Part shown: one piece after another, positions 21,001 to 35,608 of the stretch
Layout: every line of letters begins with the position of its first letter
How positions within the stretch are numbered: the first letter of the stretch is position 1
Source of the DNA: Lasiodiplodia sp. COLG20
Taxonomy: Eukaryota; Ascomycota; Dothideomycetes; Botryosphaeriales; Botryosphaeriaceae
DNA length: 64,000 nucleotides
Reading direction: 5' to 3'
Assembly: GCA_009801085.1 (NCBI GenBank)
Contig: VNWV01000005.1
Coordinates: 62,001-126,000 of the forward strand
Position numbers and translations under genes: made by a program
Notes under the pieces: generated by a model
Database searches by the model: none
What the model was told of the DNA's origin: nothing
What the model saw: the letters and a program-made list of their open reading frames with translations, nothing else

Positions 21001-24000
21001 ATCTTGATCAGTAAGATGTGAGCTTGGGCTGTGAGCTGTGGCGATGAGACGGCTAGCCTGTCCGGCGCAGTAGCATCAGGGATGCCGGAGACGCACAGTC
21101 AGGACCTTGACGTGAGGAACGGTAGGCGCGCCGCAGCACCCACCTGGTTGGTGCGAAGCTAGGATGGTGGCGTGCATTGCTGGTAAGCAATGTCGCTATT
21201 GTTAGCACCCTGAGATCAGACTGGTAGAGGCTGGAGGTGTAGCTGCCGTCACTACCTTTCGGACATTGACAGGGGGTACGGGTCTCCTCAACCCGGGTCC
21301 TAACAACGTCCCACCGTCTGTGCTGTCAGCCAGCGTTCCAAAACAGACAGAAGTCTTCGGTTGCAGCTCCATCCCAGCTCTTGCAGGCATTGGATGCATG
21401 GCAATATCCAAGATCGAGCTCCGTCGAGCGGTTCATGTGCTCGCGCTGCCAAGGCCCAGCGCAGTACGGTGTTTTCGTGCACGCTGCCATGCCGTCACAC
21501 GTGCAATGGCAGTCGCTCGCGACGTCAACGGCTGACGGCGGGCAGTAGCTGCGCCTGACGATTTGTCTCTCAAGCTCGTGCAGGCCGGGAGGGCGCATTC
21601 AACCCGCGGCACCGGGAAAGCTTGCGGTCCTGGCCAGCACGCGCCGGCCACGGAGCGCGGCGTCAACGCCTGAGCGAGATCTCGCAGCCGTCGCCGGCCT
21701 CCCAGAGCCGCAGGCTGACCTCTTGAGCGGATGTGCGCCGAATGGGTGAGGTGAGGTGCCCGAATCGACATAGCCCCGGGCCGCTGCTTAGAGTATCGGA
21801 AGGCTGGGCGGCGGCGGAGCGAGGGGAAAGGCACAGGATTAAGCGAGACACTGGCGGCGGCTGCAGTGCTGCTCACGGCGTCATAGCCACCCCGGGCTGC
21901 AGTTTGGCAGTCCTCAGGCGCCGACCCCTGGCCGCTCATCCTCCGGCATTGGGGAGATCGCCAGCCCAAGTCCCCAGACTGCACCCCCAGCGCCTGATCG
22001 TGATTGCTCGCGCTAGCCGGCCGGATCGATGCGGTAGCATATAAACGCGATATGGACCGCGGCGGTGTCGCGCGCACGCTGCCCTAGCCCGGGAGTAACA
22101 CACACACTCGGCGCTGAAACGGCTGCGCTGGCAGGCAGGTCAGACGCTTGATATTCCCGTACCTATTCGGGGGCCAGGGCGCGAGCCGACTCGCTCGCTC
22201 GAAGGGGAGCAGGGCTCTGCATGGCCGACTAGACGGAGGACCGTTTCTAGACCGCACCGCGAATACGAAGGGTCCAGTTGTGCCTTCTGGTCCGGAAGCG
22301 TCCCCACAGCGATGGTTGCAGCGGGCAAGGCGGCCGTGGGTACCAGTCTTTCGTCGCCACCTGCATCCGCTTTGAGCAGCCGTCGCGGGAGGCGTTGCTG
22401 AGGGTCGAATGCGTGAGGGCGCTGGCGGCGAAGCAGCAGCGCGCTGGCCGACGATCACCAGTGTTGTTGTCCAGCGCTCTCCTAAAGCGGCAATCTAAGC
22501 GAACGGCGGAACCCCATTGTCCGTCCCGCATGTGCTTCCATCCTCACAGCCTCCTCCACCACCAAGGCGCGTCTGCCGCACAACCCCCGCCAGCCCCGTG
22601 ATGACAGCCAGCCCTTTCCACCGCTCGCTTAGCGCCCGCCGAGCGCGACACCGCCAGTGACACCGTGCCGGCCCTCGCCGCCCCCAGGAAAAACGCCTGC
22701 CGTACGCCCGTCTGGCCGCCGTGAAGATTCCCCTCCGCATTCTGTGGGCCAAGCCCGAAGCTGGCGGCGGCGCCACACTCTGCTGACGGATCGGCGTATC
22801 CGCCTGTGCCAAGCTGACCGCATCTGTAGGCACCAGCCCGTCACCGCGCCGCCGGACTGTTAAGGCTGTGAGCCTCCAATTCTGGCCTCCGTATCTTTGG
22901 CTGGCCATCATCTGGCCCGTTTCGGCTAGCCGTTGTCGGGCTGTTCGAGAGATCTGCGACTTTATCGCACTCCTCAGCCTTGCGGACTAATTCCGGCCTG
23001 CATCCCCCGCCGCGTGCTTGTTTGTCAGCGCCCGCTTCCTCTGGAGTCATCTGCTTCTAAATTTCTCTGCTTCCGGGATCGCTATCTCCCTTGCAAACCC
23101 AAACACCTCGCCGGCGTCTCCCGTCCGATACACGGCTTTCCCTGCGCGAATGACGACGCATCCTTCGCTCGGAACCGGGTACCTGTATCCTACTGCCGGA
23201 CCGTAGGACGTCTACATCTATTTTCACGTGTCCCGCGGTACACTCCGTTCCGCTGGTAGCGGGAGTTGCAGCGGCCAACTTTAACGCTGGTCCAGTGAGA
23301 CGGCGGAACTTGCAGAATACCACAATATTGCTTACCTGATCATCATCGTCCCCAACGGAGCATGACACGTCCCCGCGACTTGTTCCCGCCCCGGCCTCAG
23401 CTCCCCCGTGGGACAGCCGGTGCAACGCCGTCAGTGCGTTTCAGATGGCCGCAGAACTGCACCTACGTGCAGGATCTTTGTACTGGAGGTATCCACGTTT
23501 CGGCAACCTCCAGCCTGCACCAACCACCGGACCTTGGCAGCGCACAGCAGACTGCCCAGCCTGTCGTTTGCTTCCTCCACGTGCCCGGACGTGACACGAC
23601 TCCAACGACGTCCGCCTCGGAGATCTGACATCTCTCCGACGGTTGTTGCGAGGACCGTGAAACTCAATTGCCCCTTGTGGGCAGCACCCCGTGGGTGCAT
23701 GGCTGCGTTTTCGACATGACCTCATTGTCGATTACAGCATCCGGACGGTTGGTGCTACTGGATGATTAAAAAGCCGAGCCGATCAATCTGCCGGCAAATG
23801 TTGCTGAGCAACGTGAAGTGCTGGGGCAGCCTATACCTAGCGTTGGTACAGTCGTACCACACTAAACTCAGGCTACCACGTTCGCTTTCGCATCGATCCA
23901 GGAATGTGCTGGCCCTGGCATAGTCTACAGGCAGCTATGCAAGGGCTAGGACAGGCTTCCAGTCCGCCTTAGAATCGCAACACATTCCCGAAATACTCCT

Positions 24001-27000
24001 CTTGATCAGCTTACTTACAGCGGGCCGAAAGTGACCAGAGCCGTGATCCCGGAAGCTGACAGCCTTCGCTAGCGCCCCTGCCTGCTGTAAATGCCTGAGC
24101 GCCACAACGACATGCTGAAGCGTCAGTAGGATTCGCCCTGCAGCAAGGCTACCTAACGGCCTCCTCTGTCTCGGACACGCGCCGGCTCCGTGAAAACATT
24201 GATTTTTGGGAGCCTGCCGGTTTCATAGATAAGGGCTCCAGATCGCACAGGACCCACAGTGGCATGGCAACATGCTGACGGAGGTTGTGGTGTGGAAGCG
24301 CCCGCCAGTCGACACTGCATGTTTCCGCCACAAGAACTACCATGGATTATCTGACATGGGAACCCCCTCCGGCCCATCAAGACTTTGTGCGATGAGATCA
24401 GTCCACGGCATCCGTACATATCATTGTTAACTCCGCTGTTGGGCTGTGCTGATCTCGTTGATCATGAACGGGATTGGTCGGCGGAGATCACTCAGGTCCT
24501 GCTTAGTGAGGCGAACGTAATATCTTTCTTTCGCAGCAGCGTGCAGCAAAGCCGCCACCAGCGCACCCCTGTTGTCCATACGAGTTGAGGAGCCATTGGC
24601 GGCCGATGAAAAGCTTGCGGGCACAGAGTCAAGTATCGCCTAAAATATCTGTGTCTTGAGTGAAGCCTAAGCTCTCACCACTCCGTGTCCGAGGGAAGTG
24701 AACTGAGATTTTCTAAAAGCTAATTCCAAATTACTATCCATAGGTTCATCCGTTCTGCAGAAGACCCTCCTGGAGGCTCGCTGCAGTGGGGCCCCGCGCG
24801 TGTTCTCCAGAAGGGTTGGGAATCGGAGCATGAGATGTCTTGCAGTAGCTGAATGGCAATCCCACCCCACAGGAAACGTTGACCTTTCTGGCAGAAAGGC
24901 GCCTCGGAAGCCCCGCGTACACACACATTTCAACAGGCTCCGGAACGATGCGTTTCACTTCTGGCACCCATGATTCTCATTTCCTTTGGCACTGGCCATC
25001 CTTGGGCGTGGACATCCACGAAAATCAGCGTTATCGTCACTTCCGGAGTTTCCGCTTCTGCACAATGCGGCCATCCCTCCCTATAGCACGCGAGCAAGGC
25101 CAGTTCAGTCACACTTGTTTGCCGAGTCGGGGATCCGAGTTGAGCCACGTCAAGGAAGTCGAGCCTCTACAGGTTGGGTGAAGATGCGAGTCGCGGAGGA
25201 TGAAACAGTTGTCGAGGCCAACCGGACGCTCCCCGCCTGCTCAATCGTGATCGTCGAAAGGTTCTGTTGACCCTGCTAGCTCATTTGCTATCTCGGACTA
25301 CAGTCGTAGAACACTCGAGGCTCTTCTTACTGAGGGGGCTCACCGCATATGCTTATACAGCACCATTGAGACGCGTATACTGATAATGCCCAGTCTTCAT
25401 GTACAACGAGGTTGAAAAGGATGTAGGCCATGTCAAAAAGGGGCAACACGCCGATGCTGGAGCACATCATCATACTTTCTTCCATCGCCGTTGGCTGTCG
25501 GCAGGAATCCGTTGACCGTGATGCCCGTCGATCCAGGCAGGCGGTAACTCGCTTACACGGGTTGTCGTTACTCGTTACGGATTGCAGTTGCGCCAGGACT
25601 GGACCAGTGGCATCTTGGCGGGAAAAGCAAGCATGCGCATGCCCACAGACAGAATGCTCAGCCCAGTGCCAGATTACTCGAATTGATCCACAAAAGCAAC
25701 TCGACGTGGTCCGATTAGTATAAGGCAAGTGATTGCTGGCTTTGACTAACAAGTCCCTGTCGCGTGACGACTGATACGAGCGCAAATACGCCATTCTCGA
25801 GAACAGTCCCCACTGCCCTCCTTGGCGCTGCTCGCTTTCACTAGACTGGCTGCGTATATCCCTCTCTTCCACAAACGATATCTTAATGGTGATCCACAGG
25901 CCAGCCTCTTGCCGGAGGCAGTCCGCCAATAGGACGGGCACGCTCTCGAGAATCACTGCATGGACCACGGGAACCCCTCAGGAACACCCGACAGCGCTGC
26001 GTGACACGCCTCAAAAGTCTCCCAGAAGGCTCAGAGAAGGCAATTTCCACGGAGCCGCCCAGGAGGCAGTGTCATCGACGTCGCATGATGCCACCCCTTC
26101 GCTGATGCTGGACGGTGTGGTCCGGTAAGCCGGGGACTCCGTCATTCCCGTGCTCGACAGGGCCGTTTTCGGAAGCGTGGAAGAGCTAGCCCCTTGGGGA
26201 ACAGTGCTGCCCGCTTCCAGCCACAGCGCTCACTCGTCAGGCCACGCACAACGTCGCGCACAAATCCATTTCTCTAGGAAACGCATCAATGGCAAGGGAA
26301 ACGGGTTCGCGGCGGTCACTTTAAGAGAGCCGCAGCAGTTGTGTTCCGCAACGTGCATACAGGTGACGTGGTCATGCCTGTTGCTACTACATCACTTTCA
26401 CTTTACCGTTTGACGCTCAGGCCGAGCCACTGTGGTCGGACGTCAAAGGAAATATCATCACTGGAGGACCAAGAAACATGGTTTCTCGGCGAAACCCAGC
26501 GAAAACGTGCTGGCGGCTCTATTCGGATTCGGAAGGCAATGCGATGGGCTCCCAAGTGCTCGACACCTGCAGACAATCGAGCATTAGGCCCAAAGCATTT
26601 GTGTCTACAGGATGAAGCGGGCGTTTGCTTTGCTCCGCCGCCTGTTGGATCAAGGGAGCTGCTACGTCAAGGAGCAGCGAGTCCAGCCCCTCTCACGATC
26701 CGGCGCTACGCACAGGACGCATGCATCCCAACCGGAAACATTTCGCATTCGATTTTTGGCCCCATCCGCAGTTGTTACGGTGGGGTGGTTATCGAAAAAC
26801 CTTTTTTAGGGCGAATCGGGCGGGTCGCTGTCTCAAGTTAAATGAAGTAGCGGTGGCGGATACAGTAAGAATGGGCGAGCATGATGTCAAGCGCCATTTT
26901 TAACCTCGCCAACAAGACCATGACCTTGTAGAAGCAGATGCAGGGACGCGGTTGGCATGGCCGGTTTATCAAAGTGAAAATCAAGCAATGTTGCGGGTAG

Positions 27001-28918
27001 CCCGTCGTCGATTGTGCGCAGATCGGTTACATGTTTGGGGCGGGCGGCAACGTATCTTGCATATGGTCGCGATCGGGAGATCGCGAGGCAGCCGCACATC
27101 TGGGAGGCCCTGGCCGGGGCGGCCGAATGGAGCGGGAAGGAGTTGTGTTGCCATGCTCTCTCGCACAATGTTCCCATGGAAGCGTGGAGTGCGGAGCGTG
27201 GAGACGTGGGGTCCAGATGATGGAGAGATGCGCGACGCTAGGCTCCCGGGCTTCCGCTTAGCGAATGCTCATCGACGGTCAGCACTCCGCCACATTGACG
27301 ATATTTCTATTTTTCCCGCTCATGTGGCTTACATTTTTAGGATTCTTCCCCAGGCACGTCGGCGGCAGCAAGTGCTGAGCAGAGGGATCGCGGAACTGGC
27401 GGCGGGAAACTAACGAAGCATGTATGACGAGCGGGACCCTTCGCGATGAGACATGCTCCGCAATGCCAAAAGTAGGGGCGGGATGGTGGGAATTGCGACG
27501 CTCTGATAGCAATTGCGGCTGGGCCGGGGAAGGTCTTGTCGGAGGGGAGAGCTAAAAGTTGCGATGCCCGCGGCTCGTCGACAGCATCGCCCCCGGCCGG
27601 CGGTTCGGACGGACTAGCGTCGACTTGGACTTGCACTCATCGACACCTCTGGACCCAGCAGCGATCGCGCACGCCGACGAGACGCGCGCGCTCTGAGGCA
27701 GGCTGGCTGTTGTAGTGCTGCGCCTGCACGGTTCGGCTTGCGCACTCCCGCTCCGCTGCCGCCCAGATCCGCGCTGGCGGATTCTGGCCTGTCGGCTAGC
27801 CGCACTGCGCACACGAAGGCTCGCACTGTGAGGCGTGAAGTCTAATGCAACCGTGTTGCATTCGCCAGGCAGCCGTGCCGGCGCCGCCTCTCATGCAGCT
27901 AACCCTTGGACAACTACTCACGCTATCCGCGTTCCTGTGCTCCGCCTCAGAGGGGACGGCAGACCCTGAATTGAGGATCCGGAGCCATGGAGCGGCGCAT
28001 CGGGCAGCGACGCGTGGGAGAGCGCGTGGTCGTAGCAGGCAGCGACGTCCTGGGCGTGGACGAGTATGCCGAGTACGAAGGGCCCAAAGAGGAAAGCAGA
28101 CGACCGAAGAAGGCAGCCTGCCGCTGCTCGATTCGAAGTCGCCAAGCCCGGCCGGCTGCGTCGCGCTGCCTCCCGTCCTTCGTATCGACATCACCATGCG
28201 AACTTCGCGGTATGGGCTCTGTCACCATCCTTAGCTCCCGCCTACACTGACAAACCCACTGAGCCCGCCCGCCTGCGCACAGCGTCAGCACCCTCTACCA
28301 GCCATCTGTACCCTAGAGTTATCTCTTGCGCCCTACCTGCACCAGCATGCACCTATCCTCCCATGACCCGCCCAGAGCACCGCTTCTGGCCTTCCACTGC
28401 AGCCAATGTCAGCGACTTCCTTGCTGCTTTGACTTCGGCCAAGCATCACCAATTGCCAGCAAGACGTCATTGCTACAGCCTCTGGCCTGGAGGCGAAGAA
28501 AAAAAAAAGAAAGGCCAGAACTAGACACGCGGTCTGCAGATGCAGTTGGCTACCGAAACGGCTTACTGAGCGCCCGACAGCACGCTCAGCAACCAGCCAC
28601 TGGATCTTGGTTCGTTCTCCGGCACTCCGGGAGCAAGCATCTATGCATCCGCGGGAAACATGTGACTTTGCTCAGAGGTGTGCCTCTCCCGTCGTCTTTA
28701 CGAATGCGCTCTCGTTTCCAGGCCCGCCCATTCGGGTGCGCTGCGCAGAGCACGAGCAGCCAGTGCAGGGGAGCCGTCGACATGCTTCGCACCCGCATGA
28801 GCTGGGTCGTGTCCATTCTTGCCGCAGCACACTCGACCGCAAATCGGACTTAGCGGTCTTGAAGATTTTGACCGAGCTATTTCGGCCGCCGCGGGAGAAG
28901 CGTGGTGTCGTGAAGTCC

Positions 28919-28956
28919 GAGAGAGAGAGAGAGAGAGAGAGAGAGCGTGTGTGTGT
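28919..28956. repeat. Compound microsatellite (GA)n-(GT)n
   Basis: A 27-nt run of alternating GA (28919-28945) is followed after one C by five GT units (28947-28956). It sits inside the gene-free interval. Confidence 0.85.
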
Positions 28957-31900
28957 CTATTACGCGTCCATTACGGGGGGCTTGCGATCTCCGTTAGCCG
29001 TTATATCGAACCAGGGAAACTTTGGCGGACATGCTTGCAAGGCGTCCTGCGCCAAGTACGCACACGGCAAACGATCGTCGCTTACAATTCTTAGTTCCAG
29101 GATATTCGACATCACCACGAAAACACTTCGCAAGCCTTCCCCATTGAGTCACAGTTTTGCTACAACCTCTAAAAGGCGAAGGGCAGACAGAGCCGTTGTA
29201 CATATGACCCACCACACACAATGTAAGCATCATCGTGATCGGCGCGTTAATCATCCGCGAGCGCCTCACTTGCACGGAGGGCTGGACTCCGCCGATACAC
29301 AGATCTCCCGCGGCAACACGGCCAACAATGTGGTTTCACGGGAGATAGGGCGTCCTGAGGGTCAGCCTAAAGCAGCACATTTGGCGCTTTGAAGGCGTTT
29401 CAGCTTTCCAAGATATGTGGAAGTGAATGGCACAGCTCGCTGTGAGTGGACTCGTACACTTCGACGCCCTGCCGTGCAACCACGCCAACAGCCAGCAAGA
29501 CCCTGTCGATCGCCCCCTGTCTCTATGGCCAGATGTCGATTACACACACAGAGGTCCACAACGCACATGGCGTGCTGCCAGCCAGGCCTAATCTTGCGCA
29601 ACATCGACTTTCCGACCCTCCGGGCTCTTGTGCGCAGCTGACCACGTTGCAGCGCCTCTGCTTCGTCGCACGGCAGCAACCTCCCGGATCTCGTGGTGCA
29701 TGCCCTATTTCCCTTTCCGCCGTGGACCCACCGGCTCGCAGCGGAGCGGGCCAACCGCCCATCTGACAGCGGGATCAGGGTCGCACGGCGAGAGCGAGCT
29801 GGGGAAATCCACATCTCGTTGCCCTTTCCGAGGGAGGCCTCTACCAACATCGACGGCACACTTGCAGGATTTCCCAACATGGGACTTCGAAGTCGGCGAG
29901 TGTCGCTCTCGCGTCACAAGTGCAGCTGTTGTCGGATGCGAGCAGGGACCCGGGTACGTGAAACTGTGCGGGGGCATCATGTCGTCAAACACGTCCTGTA
30001 TAGCTGCGGCGGTTAACCTTATTCCGCTTTCCAGACGACAACAGGTCGAGGGTGCAAACCGAAGTACGAGAGCGCCCCTGCGAGAAGAAAGGGACGTTGT
30101 GTCCCGCCACAGCGAGCAACATGACGATGCGTGGTGCAGCAGCCCAACACCAACGTTTCTGCGATGCGAGCGCGGTAGCGAAGCGTGCGAAAGCGAAGCG
30201 AATGTCGTGTACCGTGTTGGCTGTGATGCCTTCCACCCACCGCGGTGGGTCAAGAGCGCCTACTCCATGGTTCTCGAGCTGTATGTCTGCCTTTCTGCCT
30301 GGATGCGGCTGCTCGAGCTTGTCGACGTTGGACGCATCCTGGAAGGTCGCACGTGCTCGTACACAGATCCTTAGCAGGAAAGCAAAGAGGATTGATTCGA
30401 CTATCGGCCGCTGAGCTCAGCTTCCCCGGGAAGGCCTGACTTGGATCCGACGGTGAGAAATAACGCCGTCTGGGGAAGATCTCAGCCGCCTGGTCTCTGT
30501 TCACACCGTCGTCGTTGGAGAGTAAGATCTAGGCTTTCTTCTATTTCCGGCGTCATGGTGTTTGATCGACGCTTGCTTCGATGATCGCACGGTATTCCTC
30601 AAGGGTTTTTTTTAAGTCTCACCCACCATACGTAAGCGGCGCGGGCGTTGCACCACGTTTTTCACTCGCAGCATGCCACGATGCCCGCGGGGCTGAGGCG
30701 GAGGGCTCTTGATGCGGGGGCCAGACGAACGAGTGCCTTCTCGAACAGTGACCAGAAGCACTCTTGGTGCCACTTACGGCGGGTAAGCTACGCCCACAAA
30801 CACACCGGGGTCTCCGCGTCGTGCAGCTTGTGCAGCCCCCCCTCCATCTCGCACGAGACCACAAGATCGCTGTAGCTCGGCCTGGCGGCGGCGGCGGTGG
30901 TGGTGGTCGAGCTGAAAAACGCAGTTCGATGCTGCGAGACGAATACGATATCGGACTTCGCGAAGTTTAAGAGGAAACTCGCGCATCGGTGTCAACTGAT
31001 CAGGTCTCATGGAAAGTATGCGTAGGCACGGGTTGACGCGGAGCCAACCATCCCCCTCCTTTGGTGCATAGAACATATGTTGGTTTCTGCCTCACACCGA
31101 GACCAGAGACGGCCATACAGGATCTGCGATCCACCCCGCGGGGCACACTGTGTGACCCAAGAGCTGTCGCCAGTAGCTGAGATATGTCGGCACGGTCGAA
31201 GACGCGAGAGGGCGAGCATGCGAGGGACCAGGAGTGCACCCAACCAACACCATGAGCCAAGCCCAACAAGCCTATCTTCGTTTCTTTCAGCTCCGCATTC
31301 GGCCGAGGGAAGGGACCCGCGTTTCCAGGCTCCCATTATCGTTTCATGCTTTTGGCCGCGCCCTCCTAGTCCCGTTAGGTCTCAGAAAACGGTGCCTGCA
31401 GTGTCGCAGCTGGAGCAGCACCCGTCTTCTCGTCGCGCGTCGCTCGCGGGAGGAGTAGCTCTGTCGCGCAAAGCCATCGCGAGATGCTGCTCGCTTTGGA
31501 CTGACAGACGGCTGCTGCGGCCACAGCCCGATGCAAGCCATGTCGAGCTGCAAGTCATGGCCAAGAATCAGAAGGATACAGCAGACGGGAAGGATTACCG
31601 AACAGCAGGCTGCGGGAGGGCGGGAAGTAGGAGGAGGCTGTGCGACACTGGCCACGCGCTCGCCATATCTCTCGAATCTGGCAGCTTCTGGCGTCCTCTA
31701 AATTTATCGGCCAGCCACTGCCTTCTCCCCAACAGCGGATGATGGGTCGAGGCGGCGGCGGTGCAGGAACGGGGCAGGAAAGTAGGAAGGTAAAGTAGGC
31801 GCAAGATTAGAGAAAGGTGAGACAAAGGTGAGATGAAAGTAGGGAGCGTCCCTACCTTTCTGCGCAGCCTGCCAGCGATCTTCCCGGCTGTCCGGGCCAC

Positions 31901-33294
31901 TCACACCCTTCCGTTTCGGGCCTGCTCGAGGCCGCGCAGTTGGTCGCAGTTTAGCTGCTCTGGCGTTGGTCTGCTGGCCTCCGCCACCGCCTCATGACGG
32001 CCTTCGCACGCTCCCATCAGTTGCAGTGTGCGCTGCGGTCGAGGCGGTGCCTGCTGGCCCAGCCAAGACAACCCGAAAGGGCAGTCGGTGATAAATCACG
32101 GCGGCGGGTAGTCTGTTCTTGGCTGGGACCGGAATGGGCAGGCAAAGTAGGGCACAACGGCGAAGTAGACAGCACAGGTAGGCCCAGCCAATGGCCAAGC
32201 ACTCGCAGCTGTAGGTGGTCAGCCCTGCTGCACGTCGGACGAACCCTGATCCACGCTGCGCTGCCCTTTTCCCGCCTTCATCCTAGCAGCCATCTGACGG
32301 CCAGCATGACTGCCGTGCTGCCCTACGGCATATCGCAACAAGCGGATCTCGCTGCTACCGGAGGCTCGCCGTCGCTGCCTTGGGGCGTTTTTTGCTTGGA
32401 CGATAAGACGAGGCGGTCCACCTGCATATCTCACCGTTCGTCATCAGCAGCCATGTGCTCCGTCCCCGGCCCTTCGGTCTCGCTTTTGCGACCCTCTCCC
32501 GAAGCGGCAGCGCAACGTCAGGGCAGCTCCTTTGATTCGAGTTCCCTCTGCTCTGCTCTGCTGCTGTCTCACTCTGAAACACAAATACCCAGCCACGCAC
32601 TCGCTACTCGCCGCACAAAGGGTCCATCTTCACGCCCGCCGCCCATGTCCTTGCAAGCAACAACGACAACAGATAGCTGTGGGGCTGATGACATGAGATT
32701 TCGCTCCCTCCGGACGTCGACGGGGCAGCGAAAGTATCCAGATAACCGCAAATAGCAACCGCGCGAGCGAGGAACACGTGGTTTAAGCTCCGGGCCGGTC
32801 CCATGTGGAAGCACTTCCTCTTTCATACATCTAATGCAACTATTGTGCCGCGCGTGGAGAGAACAGAACGATGACCTGATCGGATGCGACGATGACAGAT
32901 GCAACGGTCTTACTCTCGTCGTCGTCGACGTCGTCCTCGTCTCCAACCGCCCCCAACGGGCGGCATGGCCCGTCTCCCCCCTCAACCTAGACGCGCCCAT
33001 CTCCACAAACGCACAGACACTAACGTGTACACGTCCCTCACTCTCTTTGCACGACAACCAACCATTCGGCTCGCAGGCGGATCCGCAGAGCACTTTGTCA
33101 TGACAGCTGCGGCTCGCCGCATACGTTCTGGGCCCCCCGGACTGGACCCGAGTGGTTCCAGATCAAGGGCTGGCCGGGGGGCCCTTCCAAAACAGGGTCA
33201 GTTCATAAGCTTTTAGAGTGGAGAACGGCTACTACTTTCTCACTACTTGATCCTGAACTCAATGCACTGCCAATGCTGCCGATGGGAGGCCCTT

Positions 33295-33312
33295 CTGCTG
33301 CTGCTGCTGCTG
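33295..33312. repeat. (CTG)6 trinucleotide repeat
   Basis: Six CTG units in tandem within the gene-free interval. Short and probably polymorphic. Confidence 0.7.
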
Positions 33313-35591
33313 CACGGCCTCCTGCGGTGACGGCCAATTGCCCTCGCAATGTGTTGTTTTTGTTTGTTGACTGCCCCTCCGTGCGTGCAGAAGGGGGGCA
33401 AAAAGGAATTATCGATTTTCCCTTTTGGTTGCCGGGCGATCGCACGCATCCATGTCGTTCTCGAAAAAAACATACGCGAAGAAAACGCAACGACGAAAAA
33501 GAAGCCAAGTGTGAAAACTTTCCGGCGGCAATCGCGCGTGTCTCGCAGATTAATCTGTGGTAAAACGGCCATGCGAAGACAAGGGCCCTGGGTGGGAGTC
33601 CTGGGCGGCGACGCCGACCAGACGCAAGCTGCACTCTCGCGTGCAGCTTGTTTACCTACCCTTGCTTACAGTGCGTGTTGCAGCTTGCCTGCCTCGTGTT
33701 TCTTCGCCCTGCCGTGCACATCATCTTTTCGTCCGGATGAATAATGCGACTGTGCCCGTTTCCGTCTCTTTTCTTCCCTGATGCAGTCACCACCTTCACA
33801 TGCATGCTGCTGTCGTTGAAAGCCGCATCGTCACGAGAAGCGAACGAGATCGGGCAGGGAAACACAGGCATGCGCGACGCAAAATGCCGGAGTATCTCCT
33901 ACCGAGAGGGAAGCAACGCATTGGAATCTGACAGCTGATCGTCGCTGAGTCTTGCCGTCTTGGACCGAGGATCAACAAATAGAGTACCCGCGATCCCGGA
34001 TTATGTGCATTGGCGTTGGATGTGCAAAGGTGGTTGAGGGCAGCGCACCGGAGCGGCACAGAGAGAGGCAGACAGAGAGAGAATGCAGAGTTGCATCAAG
34101 GCTACCTTCCCAAGGGATCAATCGACGTTAAAAACGAGAATCGTGAGGACCGCCATCGCTCCGCATCCTGTTGCGGTAGGTGCCAGGGGCACAAAACAAG
34201 GCACGGCGTTCGTACTAATTAACTCTGACTCCTCTCGTCGCATCGTGCATGAAGCGACAGCAAAATTACCCTGCCCAGCCCAGCAACAGTCCAACGCACC
34301 AACCCGGGCGGCCCGGCCGGCAGGCAGAGAGAGGGGAAAAGACCATCTGCCTTAGCCGGCCTAATACGGACGAGTGCGACGATGTACACTTGAGGCTATA
34401 CCACTTTGCCAGCCTATGCTTTCACTCTGCGTTTCGCCGCCCCCTCATCTGCCGGTCGACGTGAAGATTATCTCCACCTCTGTCTATCTCTTCCTTCAGG
34501 CGGTGTTCCATCCTTCCCCCCGCCTCTGGCGCTCGTGTTCAACGCTTCTTGCTCCTTTTTGCCCCCACCGAACCCGCTCCAACGCTGCACGGCACGCTCC
34601 GGTCAAGGCGCCCCCGGCCGCCGCGGGAGAGATAGGTTCGAGGTACCCCAGATACTTTCAATCTTTAAGTGCCCCCGCCTCGTATGGATGTACCAACCAG
34701 CTTGGCGTGGCGGCTCGCACCCTCGCTCGCTGCTCCCATAAGCCCAAGCCCCCGTCCCAAGCCGCTAAGCCCGCTGCCCACGCAGATCTCACATAAGCAC
34801 TTTCTTTTTCCCTTCTGCGCTGTACAAGGCTGACCAGGTCCCTCCGAGCCCCATTCGCTCCTCCAGATGGGCCGAGCCCAGGCAGAACAGCACGGAGTCG
34901 GAAGCAAGCCCGTTCCCGCCCAGCGCCTTGCTCCGTATCGCTCGACGAAGCGAGCGAGAGAAGGAAGAGGCTACGAACCTTGGCTCGAGGGGCAGGATGA
35001 GAGATGACCGAAGCGGCGTTCTGGCTCATCATCCTCCCTCATTTTCTTCCCTGATTCAACCCCCGGTAGCGAAAGCAGGGCGCAGTCGATCCAGGGTCGA
35101 AAAGCAGATGTGTAGAGCGCGCAGAGACGAGAAGGACCCTACAGGATCGCATCCCGGGAGCCCTATTTCTCCCTTTGGCACGCCCTCCCTCGCATCCCAG
35201 TACTTTTTCCCTCTCATCGAACCGCACACAGCCCTATCGTACCTGGTACACTTCACGCCTTTCTCGTCCTCCATCCAACAGCACACCACCAACTCCACAC
35301 CGCACCAGTGCTCTTCTTACTGTGTTCCCCACCCCCTCCGTCCTTACCTTACTGCTTATGCTCTGCAGCGGAGATTTTTCGAGAAACAGGAGATGCTCCC
35401 CCTTTCCCAAGAACTTACCTACGCAGCCAATTTCTTGGATGCAGCGTGGCACGCCCTCAATGCCTCGATGCCAAACCAAGGAAATCCAGGGTCCATCCCA
35501 AAATGGTGTGACAGTGCGAGGTCGCGATGTGGGTGCAAAAAAGCCAATTGTGCATCTGGCAATCGTGGTAGCGAGAGAAAGGGCAAGCAAG

Positions 35592-35608
35592 TTTTTTTTT
35601 TTTTTTTT
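35592..35608. repeat. Poly-T tract, 17 nt
   Basis: Seventeen consecutive T on the plus strand, at the end of the pyrimidine-rich part of the interval. A CGA repeat (about 35685-35700) follows about 80 bp later. Confidence 0.75.

Noticed and set aside
31077..31742. 221-codon frame in the PKS1-CMR1 interval (also 28607-29392, 34928-35680)
   Set aside because: Low-complexity Arg/Ser/Pro content, no domain, no neighbouring exons with matching phase; overlapping frames of equal length exist on both strands.
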